From Hydrogenophaga sp. Root209 (GTDB lineage Bacteria > Pseudomonadota > Gammaproteobacteria > Burkholderiales > Burkholderiaceae_C), in the NCBI RefSeq assembly GCF_001428625.1, contig NZ_LMIE01000032.1, forward strand, positions 179,833 to 243,832: a DNA stretch of 64,000 nucleotides, in the 5' to 3' direction. The translations under genes were made by a program, and so were the position numbers. The notes beneath the pieces are model-generated. The model was not told the DNA's origin and ran no database searches. It saw only the letters and a program-made list of their open reading frames with translations. Shown piece after piece: positions 1-10,200 of the stretch (its first letter is position 1; every line of letters starts with the position of its first letter).

Positions 1-42
1 TGACTCGGCTTGGGGCGGCCCGGCGCCGAGCCGTCTCTTCGG

Positions 43-402
43 TCAGCCCTTCTTGCGCCCCAGCCCCTGGCCGTGCGCCTGGCGGCTCAGTGCGAACGAT
101 GCCAGCAGCTTCATCCACAGCGTGACACCGGCCACGGCGATCCAGTCTTCCGAGGCGAGCGCCTGGAAGCCCAGCACGGCCACCAGCACGCCCACCAGGA
201 TCACGCCGCCCACCAGGTTGATCGCCATCTCGTAAGGCGCGTAGTGTTCGGCGTTGGGTGGGGCCACACCCTTTTTCAACGCCACTTCGGAGAAGTCGCG
301 TTTGACGAGGATGCGCCACGCGCGGCGCAGCCAGAAGAACGCCACCGGAAACAGGGCGATGAGGAAGATCCAGTTGAAGATGAAGACGCTGGGGAGGTTC
401 AT
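43..402 (-). CDS. Small integral membrane protein of unknown function
   Basis: A 119-residue protein with three likely membrane helices: residues about 7-28 (FNWIFLIALFPVAFFW), about 58-80 (MAINLVGGVILVGVLVAVLG) and about 85-105. A basic stretch follows the first helix and the C-terminus is basic (GQGLGRKKG). I do not recognise the family. It lies downstream of the VC_2705-type symporter on the same strand, but a hairpin terminator separates them, so it is probably transcribed at least partly on its own. Bases 1-42 hold nothing recognisable. Confidence 0.7.
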   Translation of the reverse strand: MNLPSVFIFNWIFLIALFPVAFFWLRRAWRILVKRDFSEVALKKGVAPPNAEHYAPYEMAINLVGGVILVGVLVAVLGFQALASEDWIAVAGVTLWMKLLASFALSRQAHGQGLGRKKG

Positions 403-445
403 GGGGTGGGCATCCTGACGCTGGATTGTCGTCCAGTGGCTCTCT

Positions 446-480
446 AAAAAAACGAAACCCCGTCAGCGCACCGACGGGGT
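446..480 (-). terminator. Rho-independent terminator of the symporter operon
   Basis: An 8-bp perfect stem (ACCCCGTC / GACGGGGT, positions 457-464 and 473-480) is followed on the minus strand by a T-rich run (TTTCGTTTTTTT). It sits 52 bases past the stop of the large symporter gene, as expected for that operon's end. Confidence 0.8.
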
Positions 481-531
481 CCGGGTCACAGGCAGACCGG
501 GCACGGGCCCGGTCGGTGTGAATTCAAGCCA

Positions 532-2385
532 TCAATGGGCCGTGGCCGCGCCCGCGCCCTTGGGCACGCGCACCGATTCCACCAACGCCACGATGTGCTT
601 GGGCACAGGTGCCGACACCTTGCTCACGGCATAGGCCACAGCGAAGTTCACGATGGCGCCCACGGTGCCGAAGGCTTCGGGCGTGATGGTGAAGAAGCCA
701 TTCACACCGCCCACCATGTCCACGAAGTCGGTGCCCTTGATGAAGAAGATGCCCTTGTGTGCAAACACATAGAAGAGCACCACGCCCAGGCCAGCCAGCA
801 TGCCGGCGATGGCGCCCTTGTCGGTCACGGTGCGGCTGAAGATGCCCATCATCAAGGCGGGGAAGATGGTGGACGCTGCAATGCCGAAGGCCAAGGCCAC
901 GGTACCGGCGGCGAAGCCCGGTGGGTTCAAGCCCAGCCAGCCCGCCACAAAGATGGCCACGCCCATGGCGATCTTGCCAGCCATGAGTTCACCCTTTTCG
1001 CTGATGTCGGGCTTGATGGCGCCCTTGATCAGGTCGTGCGAGACCGCCGACGAGATGGCCAGCAGCAGACCGGCGGCGGTGGACAGCGCAGCGGCAAGAC
1101 CACCGGCGGCCACCAGTGCGATCACCCAGTTGGGCAGCAGCGCGATTTCCGGGTTGGCCAGCACGATGATGTCGGCGTTCACGGTCAGTTCGTTGCCCTT
1201 CCAGCCGGCCGCTTCGGCCTTGCCTTTGGCGACTTCGTTCTTGGTGGCGTCGTTGTAGTACTGGATGCGGCCGTCGGCGTTCTTGTCTTCCCACTTCAGC
1301 AGGCCGGTTTTTTCCCAACGCTTCATCCAGTCTGGACGCTGCTCGTACTGCAGGCTGGACTCGGTGGCGTACAGGTCGCCATTGGCCTTCACTGCGTCGG
1401 CGTTCACGCCAATGCCGCCTTCAGCGCTGTTGACCAGGCCGACAGCGGAGTTGACCGTGCCGTGCAGGTTCAGCTTGGCCATGGCGCCCACGGCGGGTGC
1501 CGTGGTGTAGAGCAACGCGATGAAGATCAGCGCCCAGCCGGCGGTGGAGCGTGCATCCGCAACCTTGGGCACGGTGAAGAAGCGAACGATCACGTGGGGC
1601 AGGCCCGCGGTACCAATCATCAGCGACACGGTGTAGAAGAACATGTTCAGCGTGGAGCCTGCGCTGGTGGTCGTGTACTGGCCAAAGCCCAGGTCGGTCA
1701 CCACCTGGTCGAGCTTGGTGAGCAGCGACACGTCGGTGCCCGACATGTCGGAGCCCAGGCCCAGCTGCGGCAGGAAGTTGCCGGTCAGGTTGAGCGAGAT
1801 GAAAAAGGCCGGCACCAGGTAGGCCGCGATCAGCACGATGTACTGAGCCACCTGCGTGTAGGTGATGCCCTTCATGCCGCCGAACACGGCGTACATGAAA
1901 ACGATGGCCATGCCGATGTAGATGCCCTGGTCGCTGGAGACGCCCAGGAAACGCGCGAAGGTCACGCCCACGCCCGTCATCTGGCCAATGATGTAGGTCA
2001 GCGAAATGATCAGCAGGCACAGCACGGCCACGTTGCGCGCGGCCTTCGAATAGAACCTGTCACCGATGAACTCGGGCACGGTGAACTTGCCGAACTTGCG
2101 CAGGTAAGGCGCCAGCAGCATGGCCAGCAGCACGAAGCCGCCGGTCCAGCCCATCAGGAACACGGCGCCGCCGTAGCCCATGTTGGAGATGAGGCCGGCC
2201 ATGGAGATGAAGGACGCGGCCGACATCCAGTCGGCGGCCGTGGCCATGCCGTTGGTGATGGGGTGCACCCCGCCGCCGGCGACATAAAACTCGGACGTGC
2301 TGCCCGCGCGTGCCCAGTAGGCGATGCCGAGGTACAGCGCGAAGCTGAGCCCGACGAACAGATAGATGGTGGTTTGAAGTGCCAT
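532..2385 (-). CDS. Sodium:solute symporter, VC_2705-type large subunit
   Basis: A 617-residue sodium:solute symporter family (SSS) permease with about 13 hydrophobic helices. It probably imports a short organic acid with Na+ across the inner membrane; the substrate cannot be read from the sequence. Family signatures include FYVAGGGVHPITNGMATAAD near residues 33-52, in the first-helix loop, and the GTAGLPHVIVRFFTVP segment in the middle. A hydrophilic insert of about 100 residues (around 310-410, SSLQYEQRPDWMKRWEKTG onward) is typical of the VC_2705 branch and absent from ActP. The gene starts 16 bases after the small DUF4212 subunit ends, so the two form a transcriptional pair. Confidence 0.9.
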   Translation of the reverse strand: MALQTTIYLFVGLSFALYLGIAYWARAGSTSEFYVAGGGVHPITNGMATAADWMSAASFISMAGLISNMGYGGAVFLMGWTGGFVLLAMLLAPYLRKFGKFTVPEFIGDRFYSKAARNVAVLCLLIISLTYIIGQMTGVGVTFARFLGVSSDQGIYIGMAIVFMYAVFGGMKGITYTQVAQYIVLIAAYLVPAFFISLNLTGNFLPQLGLGSDMSGTDVSLLTKLDQVVTDLGFGQYTTTSAGSTLNMFFYTVSLMIGTAGLPHVIVRFFTVPKVADARSTAGWALIFIALLYTTAPAVGAMAKLNLHGTVNSAVGLVNSAEGGIGVNADAVKANGDLYATESSLQYEQRPDWMKRWEKTGLLKWEDKNADGRIQYYNDATKNEVAKGKAEAAGWKGNELTVNADIIVLANPEIALLPNWVIALVAAGGLAAALSTAAGLLLAISSAVSHDLIKGAIKPDISEKGELMAGKIAMGVAIFVAGWLGLNPPGFAAGTVALAFGIAASTIFPALMMGIFSRTVTDKGAIAGMLAGLGVVLFYVFAHKGIFFIKGTDFVDMVGGVNGFFTITPEAFGTVGAIVNFAVAYAVSKVSAPVPKHIVALVESVRVPKGAGAATAH

Positions 2386-2401
2386 GGTGTTCTCGTGTTT
2401 C

Positions 2402-2662
2402 TCAGTCTTCCTGCATGCCGAACTTGCGATCGATCTGGCCCATCTTGTGGGCGTAATAGAAGATCAATGCAATGAACACGTAGATGGAACCCTGCTGCGC
2501 GAACCAGAAGCCCAGCGGATAGCCGCCGAGCGAGATGTTGTTGAGCAGGGGCGCGAACAAGATGCCCGCGCCGTAGGAAACCAGGAACCACACGACCAAT
2601 ACCTTGGTCAGCAGGCCCAGCGTGGCAGACCAATAGGCCTTTGCGTTGCTGTCGCTATTCAT
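2402..2662 (-). CDS. DUF4212 small subunit of the sodium:solute symporter
   Basis: An 86-residue protein with two membrane helices (about 15-40 and 50-72). The core FLVSYGAGILFAPLLNN...GFWFAQQGSIYVFIALIFYYA matches the DUF4212 / 'putative solute:sodium symporter small subunit' family. Members are encoded just upstream of a VC_2705-type permease, as here. The start is preceded by AGAGGAAA at good spacing. It probably assists the neighbouring large subunit; this is a family inference. Confidence 0.88.
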   Translation of the reverse strand: MNSDSNAKAYWSATLGLLTKVLVVWFLVSYGAGILFAPLLNNISLGGYPLGFWFAQQGSIYVFIALIFYYAHKMGQIDRKFGMQED

Positions 2663-2993
2663 GAGTCATTTCCTCTGAGGTTGCTTGCTGATGGGCGGCG
2701 TCTGCCGCCGTTGAGTGCACTCCACAAACACCGGGTTCGTGGCATCACGCAGGGCACTTTGTTAGCGTTTTCTTACAACTAAATTGCGGCGCCGCCTCGA
2801 AGGAGTCAAACCAAGGGTATGCCCCTAGCAATCAGCGTCGAAGCTGACGCGTAGCTTGCAAATTGAGAGCACGCGCACGGCGTGTGTGGGTCAGCGGACA
2901 GACGCCTTGTCAGCGTGGCGTCATGCTGGGGTCAGTGCTTGGTAAGAGTCCGGACCTACGCTGGGTCTTCACTTCAACACCCGAGGAGACCCC
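2663..2993. other. 331-bp intergenic region between two divergent symporter operons
   Basis: This stretch must hold the promoters of both the minus-strand VC_2705-type pair and the plus-strand DUF485-actP pair. It is more AT-rich near 2755-2785. I found no convincing sigma-54, Fur or FNR-type element and no small ORF with a good ribosome site. The two ends carry ordinary ribosome-binding sites (AGAGGAAA on the minus strand, GAGGAG on the plus strand). Confidence 0.5.
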
Positions 2994-3302
2994 ATGCAAG
3001 ATGACATGGTCCAACGCATCCTGAGCCATCCGAAATACCAGGAACTCAAGGCCAAACGATCCAGTTTCGGCTGGTGGCTCACACTGGCGATGATGGTCGT
3101 GTACTACGGCTTCATCCTGCTGGTGGCCTTCAACAAGGAGTTCCTCTCGCAGCGAATGGGTGACGGCGTGATGACGATCGGCATACCGCTCGGCTTCGGC
3201 GTCATCGTCTTCACCATCGTCATCACGGCGATCTATGTGCGGCGCGCCAACACCGAGTTCGACGACCTCTCCAACGCAGTCGCGAAGGCGGTGACGAAAT
3301 GA
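2994..3302 (+). CDS. DUF485 membrane protein, YjcH-like partner of ActP
   Basis: A 102-residue protein with two membrane helices (about 25-47 and 62-84). The N-terminal [25 protein letters not shown] matches the DUF485 (YjcH) family, whose members precede acetate permease genes. The start follows a GAGGAG ribosome site. Its stop overlaps the actP start by four bases (ATGA), indicating translational coupling. Confidence 0.92.
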   Translation: MQDDMVQRILSHPKYQELKAKRSSFGWWLTLAMMVVYYGFILLVAFNKEFLSQRMGDGVMTIGIPLGFGVIVFTIVITAIYVRRANTEFDDLSNAVAKAVTK

Positions 3303-5026
3303 AGCACCTGTCTTCCAACTTGCGCCGCGTCCTCACTCTGCTGGCCCTGTTCGGCGTGTCGGCGGCCGTGTGGGCTGCTGGCGCCGATCTTGGTCAAGCA
3401 GAAAAGCAGGCCACCAACTGGACCGCCATCGGCATGTTTGGCACCTTCGTTCTGTTCACGCTGTTCATCACCAAATGGGCGGCGGCCAAAACCAAATCGG
3501 CCTCGGACTTCTACACCGCTGGCGGCGGCATCACGGGCTTTCAAAACGGTCTGGCGATCGCGGGCGACTACATGTCGGCGGCGTCCTTCCTCGGCATTTC
3601 CGCCGCTGTGATGGCCAGCGGCTTTGACGGCCTGATCTATTCCATCGGCTTTCTGGTCGGCTGGCCTGTCATCACTTTCCTCATGGCCGAGCGCTTGCGC
3701 AACCTGGGCAAGTTCACCTTTGCCGACGTGGCCGCGTTCCGCTTCCAGCAGACACCCATCCGCATCTTCGCGGCCTCGGGCACGCTGGTGGTGGTGGCCT
3801 TCTACCTGATCGCCCAGATGGTGGGTGCGGGTCAGTTGATCAAGCTGCTGTTCGGTCTGGAGTACTGGATCGCCGTGGTGATCGTGGGTGCGCTCATGAT
3901 GGTCTACGTGCTGTTCGGCGGGATGACCGCCACCACCTGGGTGCAGATCATCAAGGCCTGCCTGCTGCTGGGAGGCGCCTCGTTCATGGCGCTCTCGGTG
4001 CTGTGGCACTTCGGCTTCAGCCCCGAGGCCATGTTTGCCGGCGCAGTGAAGATCAAGACCGACCTGGCCTTGAAGGACGGCAAGACCGCGGAGGTGGCGG
4101 CCTCGCTGGGGCAATCCATCATGGGACCGGGCAACTTCGTCAAAGACCCGATCTCGGCCATCAGCTTCGGCATGGCGCTGATGTTCGGCACCGCCGGCCT
4201 CCCGCACATCCTCATGCGCTTCTTCACCGTGCCCAGCGCCAAGGAAGCGCGCAAGTCGGTGATGTGGGCCACCGGATGGATCGGCTACTTCTACCTGCTG
4301 ACCTTCATCATCGGCTTCGGCGCCATCACCTTCGTTCTGACCAACCCGCAGTTCCTCGACGCCAAGGGCGCGCTGCTGGGCGGCAACAACATGGCGGCGG
4401 TGCACCTGTCCAACGCGGTGGGCGGCAACGTGTTCCTGGGCTTCATCTCGGCGGTGGCCTTTGCGACCATCCTCGCGGTGGTGGCCGGCCTCACGCTCTC
4501 GGGCGCCTCGGCCGTTTCGCACGACCTCTACGCCACCGTGATCAAGAAGGGCAAGGCAGACAGCGCCTCCGAGTTGCGCGTGTCCAGGATCACCACCATC
4601 GCGCTGGGCGTGGTGGCCGTGGTGCTGGGCATTGCCTTCGAGAAACAGAACATCGCCTTCATGGTGTCGCTGGCATTTGCGATCGCAGCGTCGGCCAACT
4701 TCCCCGTGCTGTTCATGAGCGTGCTGTGGAAAGACTGCACGACCAAGGGCGCGGTGATCGGTGGTTTCCTGGGCCTCATCTCCTCCGTGGTGCTGACCAT
4801 CGTCTCGCCCTCGGTGTGGGAAGTGACCCTGGGCAATCCGAAGGGATCGGCGCTGTTCCCGTACACCTCGCCCGCCCTCTTCTCCATGACCATCGGCTTC
4901 GTGGGCATCTGGCTTTTCTCCATCCTGGACACCAGCCAGCGGGCCAAGGTCGATCGGGCGGGCTTCCTCGCGCAGCAGGTTCGTTCGGAAACCGGCATCG
5001 GCGCATCGGGCGCGTCAGGTCACTGA
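3299..5026 (+). CDS. actP: Cation/acetate symporter ActP
   Basis: A 575-residue SSS-family permease, close to the usual length of ActP (about 550). It begins with a signal-like helix ([16 protein letters not shown]) as in E. coli ActP, then about 13 further helices. Family signatures are [29 protein letters not shown] (residues about 65-93, spelled here in part), [13 protein letters not shown], and [17 protein letters not shown]. It should import acetate and related short acids with a cation at the inner membrane. It is translationally coupled to the DUF485 gene and followed by a strong terminator. The exact substrate range is inferred from the family. Confidence 0.92.
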   Translation: MKHLSSNLRRVLTLLALFGVSAAVWAAGADLGQAEKQATNWTAIGMFGTFVLFTLFITKWAAAKTKSASDFYTAGGGITGFQNGLAIAGDYMSAASFLGISAAVMASGFDGLIYSIGFLVGWPVITFLMAERLRNLGKFTFADVAAFRFQQTPIRIFAASGTLVVVAFYLIAQMVGAGQLIKLLFGLEYWIAVVIVGALMMVYVLFGGMTATTWVQIIKACLLLGGASFMALSVLWHFGFSPEAMFAGAVKIKTDLALKDGKTAEVAASLGQSIMGPGNFVKDPISAISFGMALMFGTAGLPHILMRFFTVPSAKEARKSVMWATGWIGYFYLLTFIIGFGAITFVLTNPQFLDAKGALLGGNNMAAVHLSNAVGGNVFLGFISAVAFATILAVVAGLTLSGASAVSHDLYATVIKKGKADSASELRVSRITTIALGVVAVVLGIAFEKQNIAFMVSLAFAIAASANFPVLFMSVLWKDCTTKGAVIGGFLGLISSVVLTIVSPSVWEVTLGNPKGSALFPYTSPALFSMTIGFVGIWLFSILDTSQRAKVDRAGFLAQQVRSETGIGASGASGH

Positions 5027-5043
5027 TTCCCGCTCCCATCCAC

Positions 5044-5078
5044 AGGCTGCCTGCATCATGCTGGCAGCCTTTTTTTTC
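5044..5078 (+). terminator. Rho-independent terminator after actP
   Basis: Inverted repeat AGGCTGCC / GGCAGCCT (5044-5051 and 5063-5070) followed directly by a run of T, 17 bases past the actP stop. Confidence 0.85.
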
Positions 5079-5283
5079 ACGTTCGTTTCGGCACACCGGG
5101 TTGCACGACATTCGCTTGCATGTCTTGAAACACGGCCCGTGGCGGACGCACCAAGTAGCCCGAAAGCTCCCAACCTGGACATTCGCTTACAACTTGCGAT
5201 TTGCTTCATAAAGACAAAACGCCCAGAATTTGTGACAGATTGCACAGTCCGAACAATTTGAAACAGCCACCGGGGGAGCTCAA

Positions 5284-5538
5284 ATGGCCAGCAAGAATGC
5301 GTCTGTCCCAACAGCGAAGAAGCCCCAGGCCATGTCGCTGCACGTCGGCCTCAACGAAGTCAGCGCGGCCGACTACGAGGGCTGGACCGGACCACTGGCC
5401 GCCTGTGAATTCGATGCGCACGACATGGCGGCCATCGCGCAGGCCCAGGGCATGAAAAGCACACTGCTGATCACCAAAAAGGCCACCCGGGCCCACCTGC
5501 TGGCGGCCTTGCGCAAGGTGGTGACTTCTTCTTCATGA
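5284..5538 (+). CDS. N-terminal fragment of a caspase-like (peptidase C14) protein
   Basis: An 84-residue ORF with a GGGGAGC ribosome site. Residues about 18-78 ([18 protein letters not shown]...[18 protein letters not shown]...[13 protein letters not shown]) match the start of bacterial caspase-like proteins: first beta strand, then the helix that precedes the catalytic His strand. It then runs out of frame into VTSSS and a stop. The missing continuation is intact in the next ORF, one frame away, and the stop overlaps that ORF's ATG (ATGA). Comparison with remembered family members suggests about seven residues before the GDFFF strand are also lost, so a deletion of 3k+1 bases fits better than a single-base error. 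It is either a broken gene or a split, coupled caspase. Confidence 0.7.
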   Translation: MASKNASVPTAKKPQAMSLHVGLNEVSAADYEGWTGPLAACEFDAHDMAAIAQAQGMKSTLLITKKATRAHLLAALRKVVTSSS

Positions 5539-6173
5539 GTTTTTCCGGCCACGGCGGCCAGGTGCCCGACGTGAGCGGAGAGGAAGACGACAAGCAGGAC
5601 GAAACCTGGTGCCTGTATGACGGCCAGCTCATCGACGACGAGCTTTACTTCGAGCTCAGCAAGTTCAAGGCGGGGGTGCGCCTCTTCGTGGTGTCGGACA
5701 GCTGCCACAGCGGCACCGTGGTGCGCGCCGGGCGGCCGCCCCCTGGCACTCCCGCGCAGCGCCCGCGCATCATGCCGCCGGCCGTGGGCATGCGCGTCTA
5801 CGCGGCGCACAAGGCCTTCTACGACAAGCTGCAAACCGAGGTGGCCAAGGCCGCGGGCGGACGGGTGGGCGACCCCGACACCGCGCTGGCCAACGTGACG
5901 GTGAGCAACCGGCTCACGGCCATCGTCAAGGAGTTCAAGCCCTCGGTCATCCTCATCTCGGGCTGCCAGGACAACCAGTTTTCCATGGACGGCGACCACA
6001 ACGGCGCCTTCACCGAACAACTGCTGCGCGTGTGGAACAACGGCGCGTTCACCGGCAGCTACGCCCGCTTCCACGCGCTCATCCGCGCGGGCCTGCCGCC
6101 CAGCCAGTCACCCAACCTGTTCACGCTGGGGCCGGCGGCGGCATTCCTGAGAGAGACACCGTTCAGCGGATGA
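5535..6173 (+). CDS. Catalytic portion of a caspase-like (peptidase C14) protein
   Basis: A 212-residue ORF carrying the catalytic pair: His in MSFSGHGGQ (residues about 1-9) and Cys in [11 protein letters not shown] (about 52-62). Between them is an acidic/Asp-rich segment ([22 protein letters not shown]) typical of bacterial metacaspases. A later [15 protein letters not shown] segment and the FTEQLLRVW helix complete the p10-like part. In frame just before the ATG the sequence reads GDFFF, the strand expected before SGHG, so the ORF continues the preceding fragment. ATGA overlap could allow coupled translation. It is first in a plus-strand block with an amidase, CHAT, TIR and metallopeptidase genes. 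Confidence 0.8.
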   Translation: MSFSGHGGQVPDVSGEEDDKQDETWCLYDGQLIDDELYFELSKFKAGVRLFVVSDSCHSGTVVRAGRPPPGTPAQRPRIMPPAVGMRVYAAHKAFYDKLQTEVAKAAGGRVGDPDTALANVTVSNRLTAIVKEFKPSVILISGCQDNQFSMDGDHNGAFTEQLLRVWNNGAFTGSYARFHALIRAGLPPSQSPNLFTLGPAAAFLRETPFSG

Positions 6174-6231
6174 GCGCACCGCGCCCGTGAACGGCGCCTT
6201 GTTCGCCTTCGGCAACCCAAGGGAGGGTTTC

Positions 6232-7212
6232 ATGCTCGGCATTCAGAACCACCGCCTCACCGGCCCCGATGTGAGCTTCCGGCCCACACCCAACGTGGGT
6301 GGCGCGATGCGTCCGCAGTTCGTGGTGTTGCACTACACCGCCGGGCGCACGCTGGAGAGCTCGGTGGAGTCTCTGTGCACGAAGAAGGCACAGGGCAATG
6401 CCTCGGCGCACATCGTGCTGGGGCGTGACGGGCGCATCGTGCAGCTGGCTCCCTTCAACGCGGTCACCTGGCACGCCGGCGTGAGCCAGTGGAACGGCAT
6501 CGATGGCCTGAACCACCACGCCATCGGTGTCGAGATGGACAACGCCGGCCTGTTGCACCGCGAGGGCGAGCGCTGCGTCTCGTGGTTCGGCAAAGCCTAC
6601 CCCGACAACGAAGTGGTGGTGGCCGAACACCGGCACGGCGGTGGCGTGCGGCCGTGGCACCACTTCACCGAAGTGCAGATCGAGCGCGCGCTGCAACTGT
6701 GCGAAGTGCTGGTGGCGCATTACGGTTTGAAGGACGTGCTGGGCCACGAGGACATTGCGCGCGGACGCAAGGTGGACCCCGGCCCGGCCTTTCCGCTGGC
6801 GGCGGTGCGCAGCCGTGCGCTGGGCCGCGGTGGTGATGTGGCGGTGAGGCTGGTGGTCACGTCGGCCAGCCTGAACATCCGCGGCGGACCGAGCGCCGAT
6901 TTCCCCAAGGTTGCCCCCGCGCTCAAGCGCGGGACCGAGCTGGTGCTGCTCGAACCCCAGGACCGCTGGAGCCGCGTGGCCGTGGTGGGCGCCACCGACC
7001 TCGAGGGCTGGGTGTGCAACGACTTCGTGGCGCGCCAGGCCGCCCCGCGCTCTGGGGCCGGCGTGCTGTCGCGCTCGCAGCGCGCGGTGCCGGTGGCGAC
7101 CCGGGCGAGAGCCACGGCAAGCGTTCCGGCCAAAAAGCGGGCAGCGCCAGCGAAGAAGGCCAGCACCACCCTCCCGCGCCCGGCGCCGAGATCAGGCGCG
7201 CGCACCCGCTGA
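6232..7212 (+). CDS. N-acetylmuramoyl-L-alanine amidase with SH3 domain
   Basis: A 326-residue peptidoglycan amidase (Amidase_2 / PGRP fold). I chose the ATG at 6232 because GGGAGG precedes it; a GTG 45 bases upstream is open but lacks a ribosome site. Probable zinc ligands are the His in VVLHYTAG (about residue 31) and the His in LGHEDIARGRKVDPGP (about 175), with the conserved TWHAG at about 80. An SH3-like domain follows (about 205-265, SASLNIRGGPSADFPKVAPAL), then a basic Ala/Lys-rich tail (AKKRAAPAKKA). There is no obvious signal peptide, which is odd for a cell-wall enzyme and leaves its site of action open. It lies 58 bases after the caspase ORF and 13 before the CHAT gene. Confidence 0.88.
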   Translation: MLGIQNHRLTGPDVSFRPTPNVGGAMRPQFVVLHYTAGRTLESSVESLCTKKAQGNASAHIVLGRDGRIVQLAPFNAVTWHAGVSQWNGIDGLNHHAIGVEMDNAGLLHREGERCVSWFGKAYPDNEVVVAEHRHGGGVRPWHHFTEVQIERALQLCEVLVAHYGLKDVLGHEDIARGRKVDPGPAFPLAAVRSRALGRGGDVAVRLVVTSASLNIRGGPSADFPKVAPALKRGTELVLLEPQDRWSRVAVVGATDLEGWVCNDFVARQAAPRSGAGVLSRSQRAVPVATRARATASVPAKKRAAPAKKASTTLPRPAPRSGARTR

Positions 7213-7225
7213 AGAAAGTGCCTCC

Positions 7226-10200
7226 ATGACCACCGCGTCCGACCCCATCACCTTCATCGTTCGTGGGCAGCCGCAAACAGCCCCGGCCGCCACACGCGGC
7301 AGGGGGCCCGGTGCCCCGGCATCTTTCGGTGGGCGCGGGCAGACCACGCAGCGCGTGCAGGTGGGCGCCACCCGTGGCAGCAGCGACGTGGTGCGCCTCA
7401 CTGCCCGCCCCGGGCTCGACGCGGTGGTGCTGCACATCACCAACGGCCCCTCGCTCATGCTGCACCCCGAGACCGCGCGCGACCTGATGCTCGCGCAATC
7501 CGGCCTCACGCGCAGCGGCATCGAAGCACAACCCCGCAGCCGCTCCGGCGGCAGCGCCGCGGGCACCGAGATCAACGTCCCGGCGCAACTCGGCTGGCAA
7601 GGCCTGGAGCAGGCGGGCGCCTCGCGCGGCACCTCGCGGGGGCGTCTGGGCGATGTGCTGCTCTCCGCCATCGAGGTGGTCACCGGCTTGCTGCTGGAGC
7701 CGGCTTCGCGCATCACGGCCGCCAAGATCGGGGCGCGGGTCGACAGCCAGGTCGATGCCGGCCTGTACCCGCTGTCGGCGGAGAGCCTGGCCTCCGCGCT
7801 CAAGGGCAACGGCCAGCGCATCTCCAGACTGCCCTCCCCCACGCCCGCCGATTCGCCGCTGCTGGTGCTGCTGCACGGCACCTTCTCGGAAACCCACGGC
7901 ACCTTCGGCAAGCTGTGGCAACACCACCCGAACAAAGTGCGTGAACTGTTTGCGCGCTATGGCAACCGGGTCTATGGCTTCGACCATCCCACGCTGATGG
8001 CCAGCCCGATCGACAACGCGCTGCTGCTCGCCCGCTCGCTGCCCAAAGGCGCGCGCCTGCACCTGCTCACCCACTCGCGCGGCGGCCTGGTGGCCGAGGT
8101 GCTGGCCCGTGTGTGCGCGCGGCCCGAGCTCGACGAAAAATCGCTCGCGCCGTTCAAGGCGCCGGACCACCGCAACCAGTTGCAAGCCCTGCGCGACCTG
8201 GCCGCCGAGCTCAAGGGGCGCGACATCCGGGTCGAGCGCGTGGTGCGCGTGGCCTGCCCGGCGCGCGGCACGCTGCTGGCGTCCAAACGGCTCGATGCCT
8301 ATGTGTCGGTGCTCAAGTGGTCGTTGGAGCTGGCGGCGATTCCGGTGGCACCCACACTGATCGACTTCATTGGCGAAGTGGCCAGCCAGCGCACCGACCC
8401 GACCCTGATGCCTGGCCTCGAATGCATGCTGCCGGAGAGCCCGCTGGTGCAGTGGCTGCACGCCAGTGAAGAGGCGGACGCCGGCCCGCTGCCCGGACAA
8501 CTGCGTGTGGTGGCCGGCGACATCCAGGGCGACTCCATCACCTCATGGGTCAAGACCCTGCTGGCCGACGCGTTCTACTGGACCGACAACGACCTGGTGG
8601 TACAGACGCGATCGATGTACGGGGGCACACCGCGCGCGCCCACCGGCGGGCACGCGGCGGCCACCTTCGTGCTGGAGCGCGGTGGCAAGGTCACCCACTT
8701 CAGCTACTTCAGCGAAGCCCGCTCGGCCGAAGCCATCTGCAACGCGCTCGTGCAGGACGCCCCTGCGGGCTTCCGGCCGATCGGCCCGATGTCATGGGCC
8801 GGCAGTTCCAGCGACGGCCTGCGAGGCATGCCTCGCACGGCTGGCGCGCCGCCGGCCTCCGAGCGGCCCGCCGTGATCATGCTGCCGGGCATCCTGGGCA
8901 GCCACCTCGCGGTGGATGGCAAGCGCGTCTGGTTGAGTGCGCGCATCCTCGGCGGCCTGGGGCGTCTGGCCTACCCCGATGCGGGTGGGCGCGTGCTGCC
9001 CGACGGCGCCATCGGCAGCGTGTACGACGACCTGGCCACCTTTCTGTCAGCGACCCACGAGGTCATCGAGTTCTCGTTCGACTGGCGCCGTCCCATCGAG
9101 GAAGAAGCCGTCCGTCTGGCCGACGCGATGGACCAGGCCCTGGCCGCGCGCGCCACCAGTGGCCAGCCGGTGTGCCTGCTGACGCATTCCATGGGAGGCC
9201 TGGTCGCGCGCACCGTGCAGCTGGAGCGTCCCGACGTGTGGCAGCGATGGCTGGAGCGGGCGGGCTCGCGCTTGCTGATGCTGGGGACACCCAATGGCGG
9301 CTCGTTCGCGCCGATGCAGGTGCTCTCGGGCGACGACACCATGGGCAACGCGCTGTCGGCCTTCGGCATGCCGTTCCAGGACCACAAGGCGCGCCGCCTC
9401 ATGGCGGCCATGCCTGGCCTGCTGCAGTTGCAGGCCGGTCTGCTCGACCCCGCGCTGGGCCTGGCGCAAAGCGAGCGCTGGCAGGCGCTGGCCGAGCAGG
9501 ACATGAAGACGCTGGAAGAAGCCAACTTCTGGCACAGCGTGGAGAGCCAGCGCGCCATCTACCGCTGGGGCGTGCCGTCGCAAGAGGTGCTGGACCGCGC
9601 CGTGGCCTTGCGCCGCCGGCTCGACCAGCAGCGCGATGCCGCACTGCCCGGCTTTCGCGACCGGCTGCTGATGGTGGTGGGTCACGCGCGCTTCACACCC
9701 GCGAGTTTCGAGATCGATGCGCGCGAAGGCCTGGTCTACCTGGACCAGCCGGAGGGTGGGGACGGCCGCGTGACGCTGGAGAGCGCCTTGCTGCCCGGGG
9801 TACGCGCCTGGCGGGTGGATGGCACGCACGGCGACTTGCCCGACGTTTCATCGGCCTTTGCCGCATACTTGGATCTGCTGCAACACGGCGACACACAACG
9901 CCTGCCGGTGGTGGGCACCGAATCCCTCACACGCAGCGGCGGCGCTGCGTCTGCGCTCGTGCGCAGCCGCCCGTCACGCCAGCGCAGCCCTGTCGTGCAG
10001 CCGCCCACGGGACTGGGCGAGGTGCTGGCGCCGGCCACCGAGGCGCCCATCCGAACCGAAGCGCCGCGCAGCGCACTGCGCATCAGCGTGCACAACGCCA
10101 ACCTCAAGTTCATCAGCACGCCCTTGCTGGTGGGCCACTACTTTGCGTCCACCCTCAGTGGCAGCGAGGCGGTGGTGGACCGTTTCATCGGCGGCGTCAT

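Noticed and set aside
535-2475. 646-codon open frame on the plus strand opposite the VC_2705-type symporter
   Set aside because: The translation is His/Gly/Arg-rich with no domain and is an antisense shadow of a clear transporter gene, a common effect of high GC.
7850-8110. Possible reading of the first hydrolase as a separate gene in the CHAT chain
   Set aside because: The frame is continuous from 7226 to 12835 with no internal start having a good ribosome site, so it is one polypeptide.
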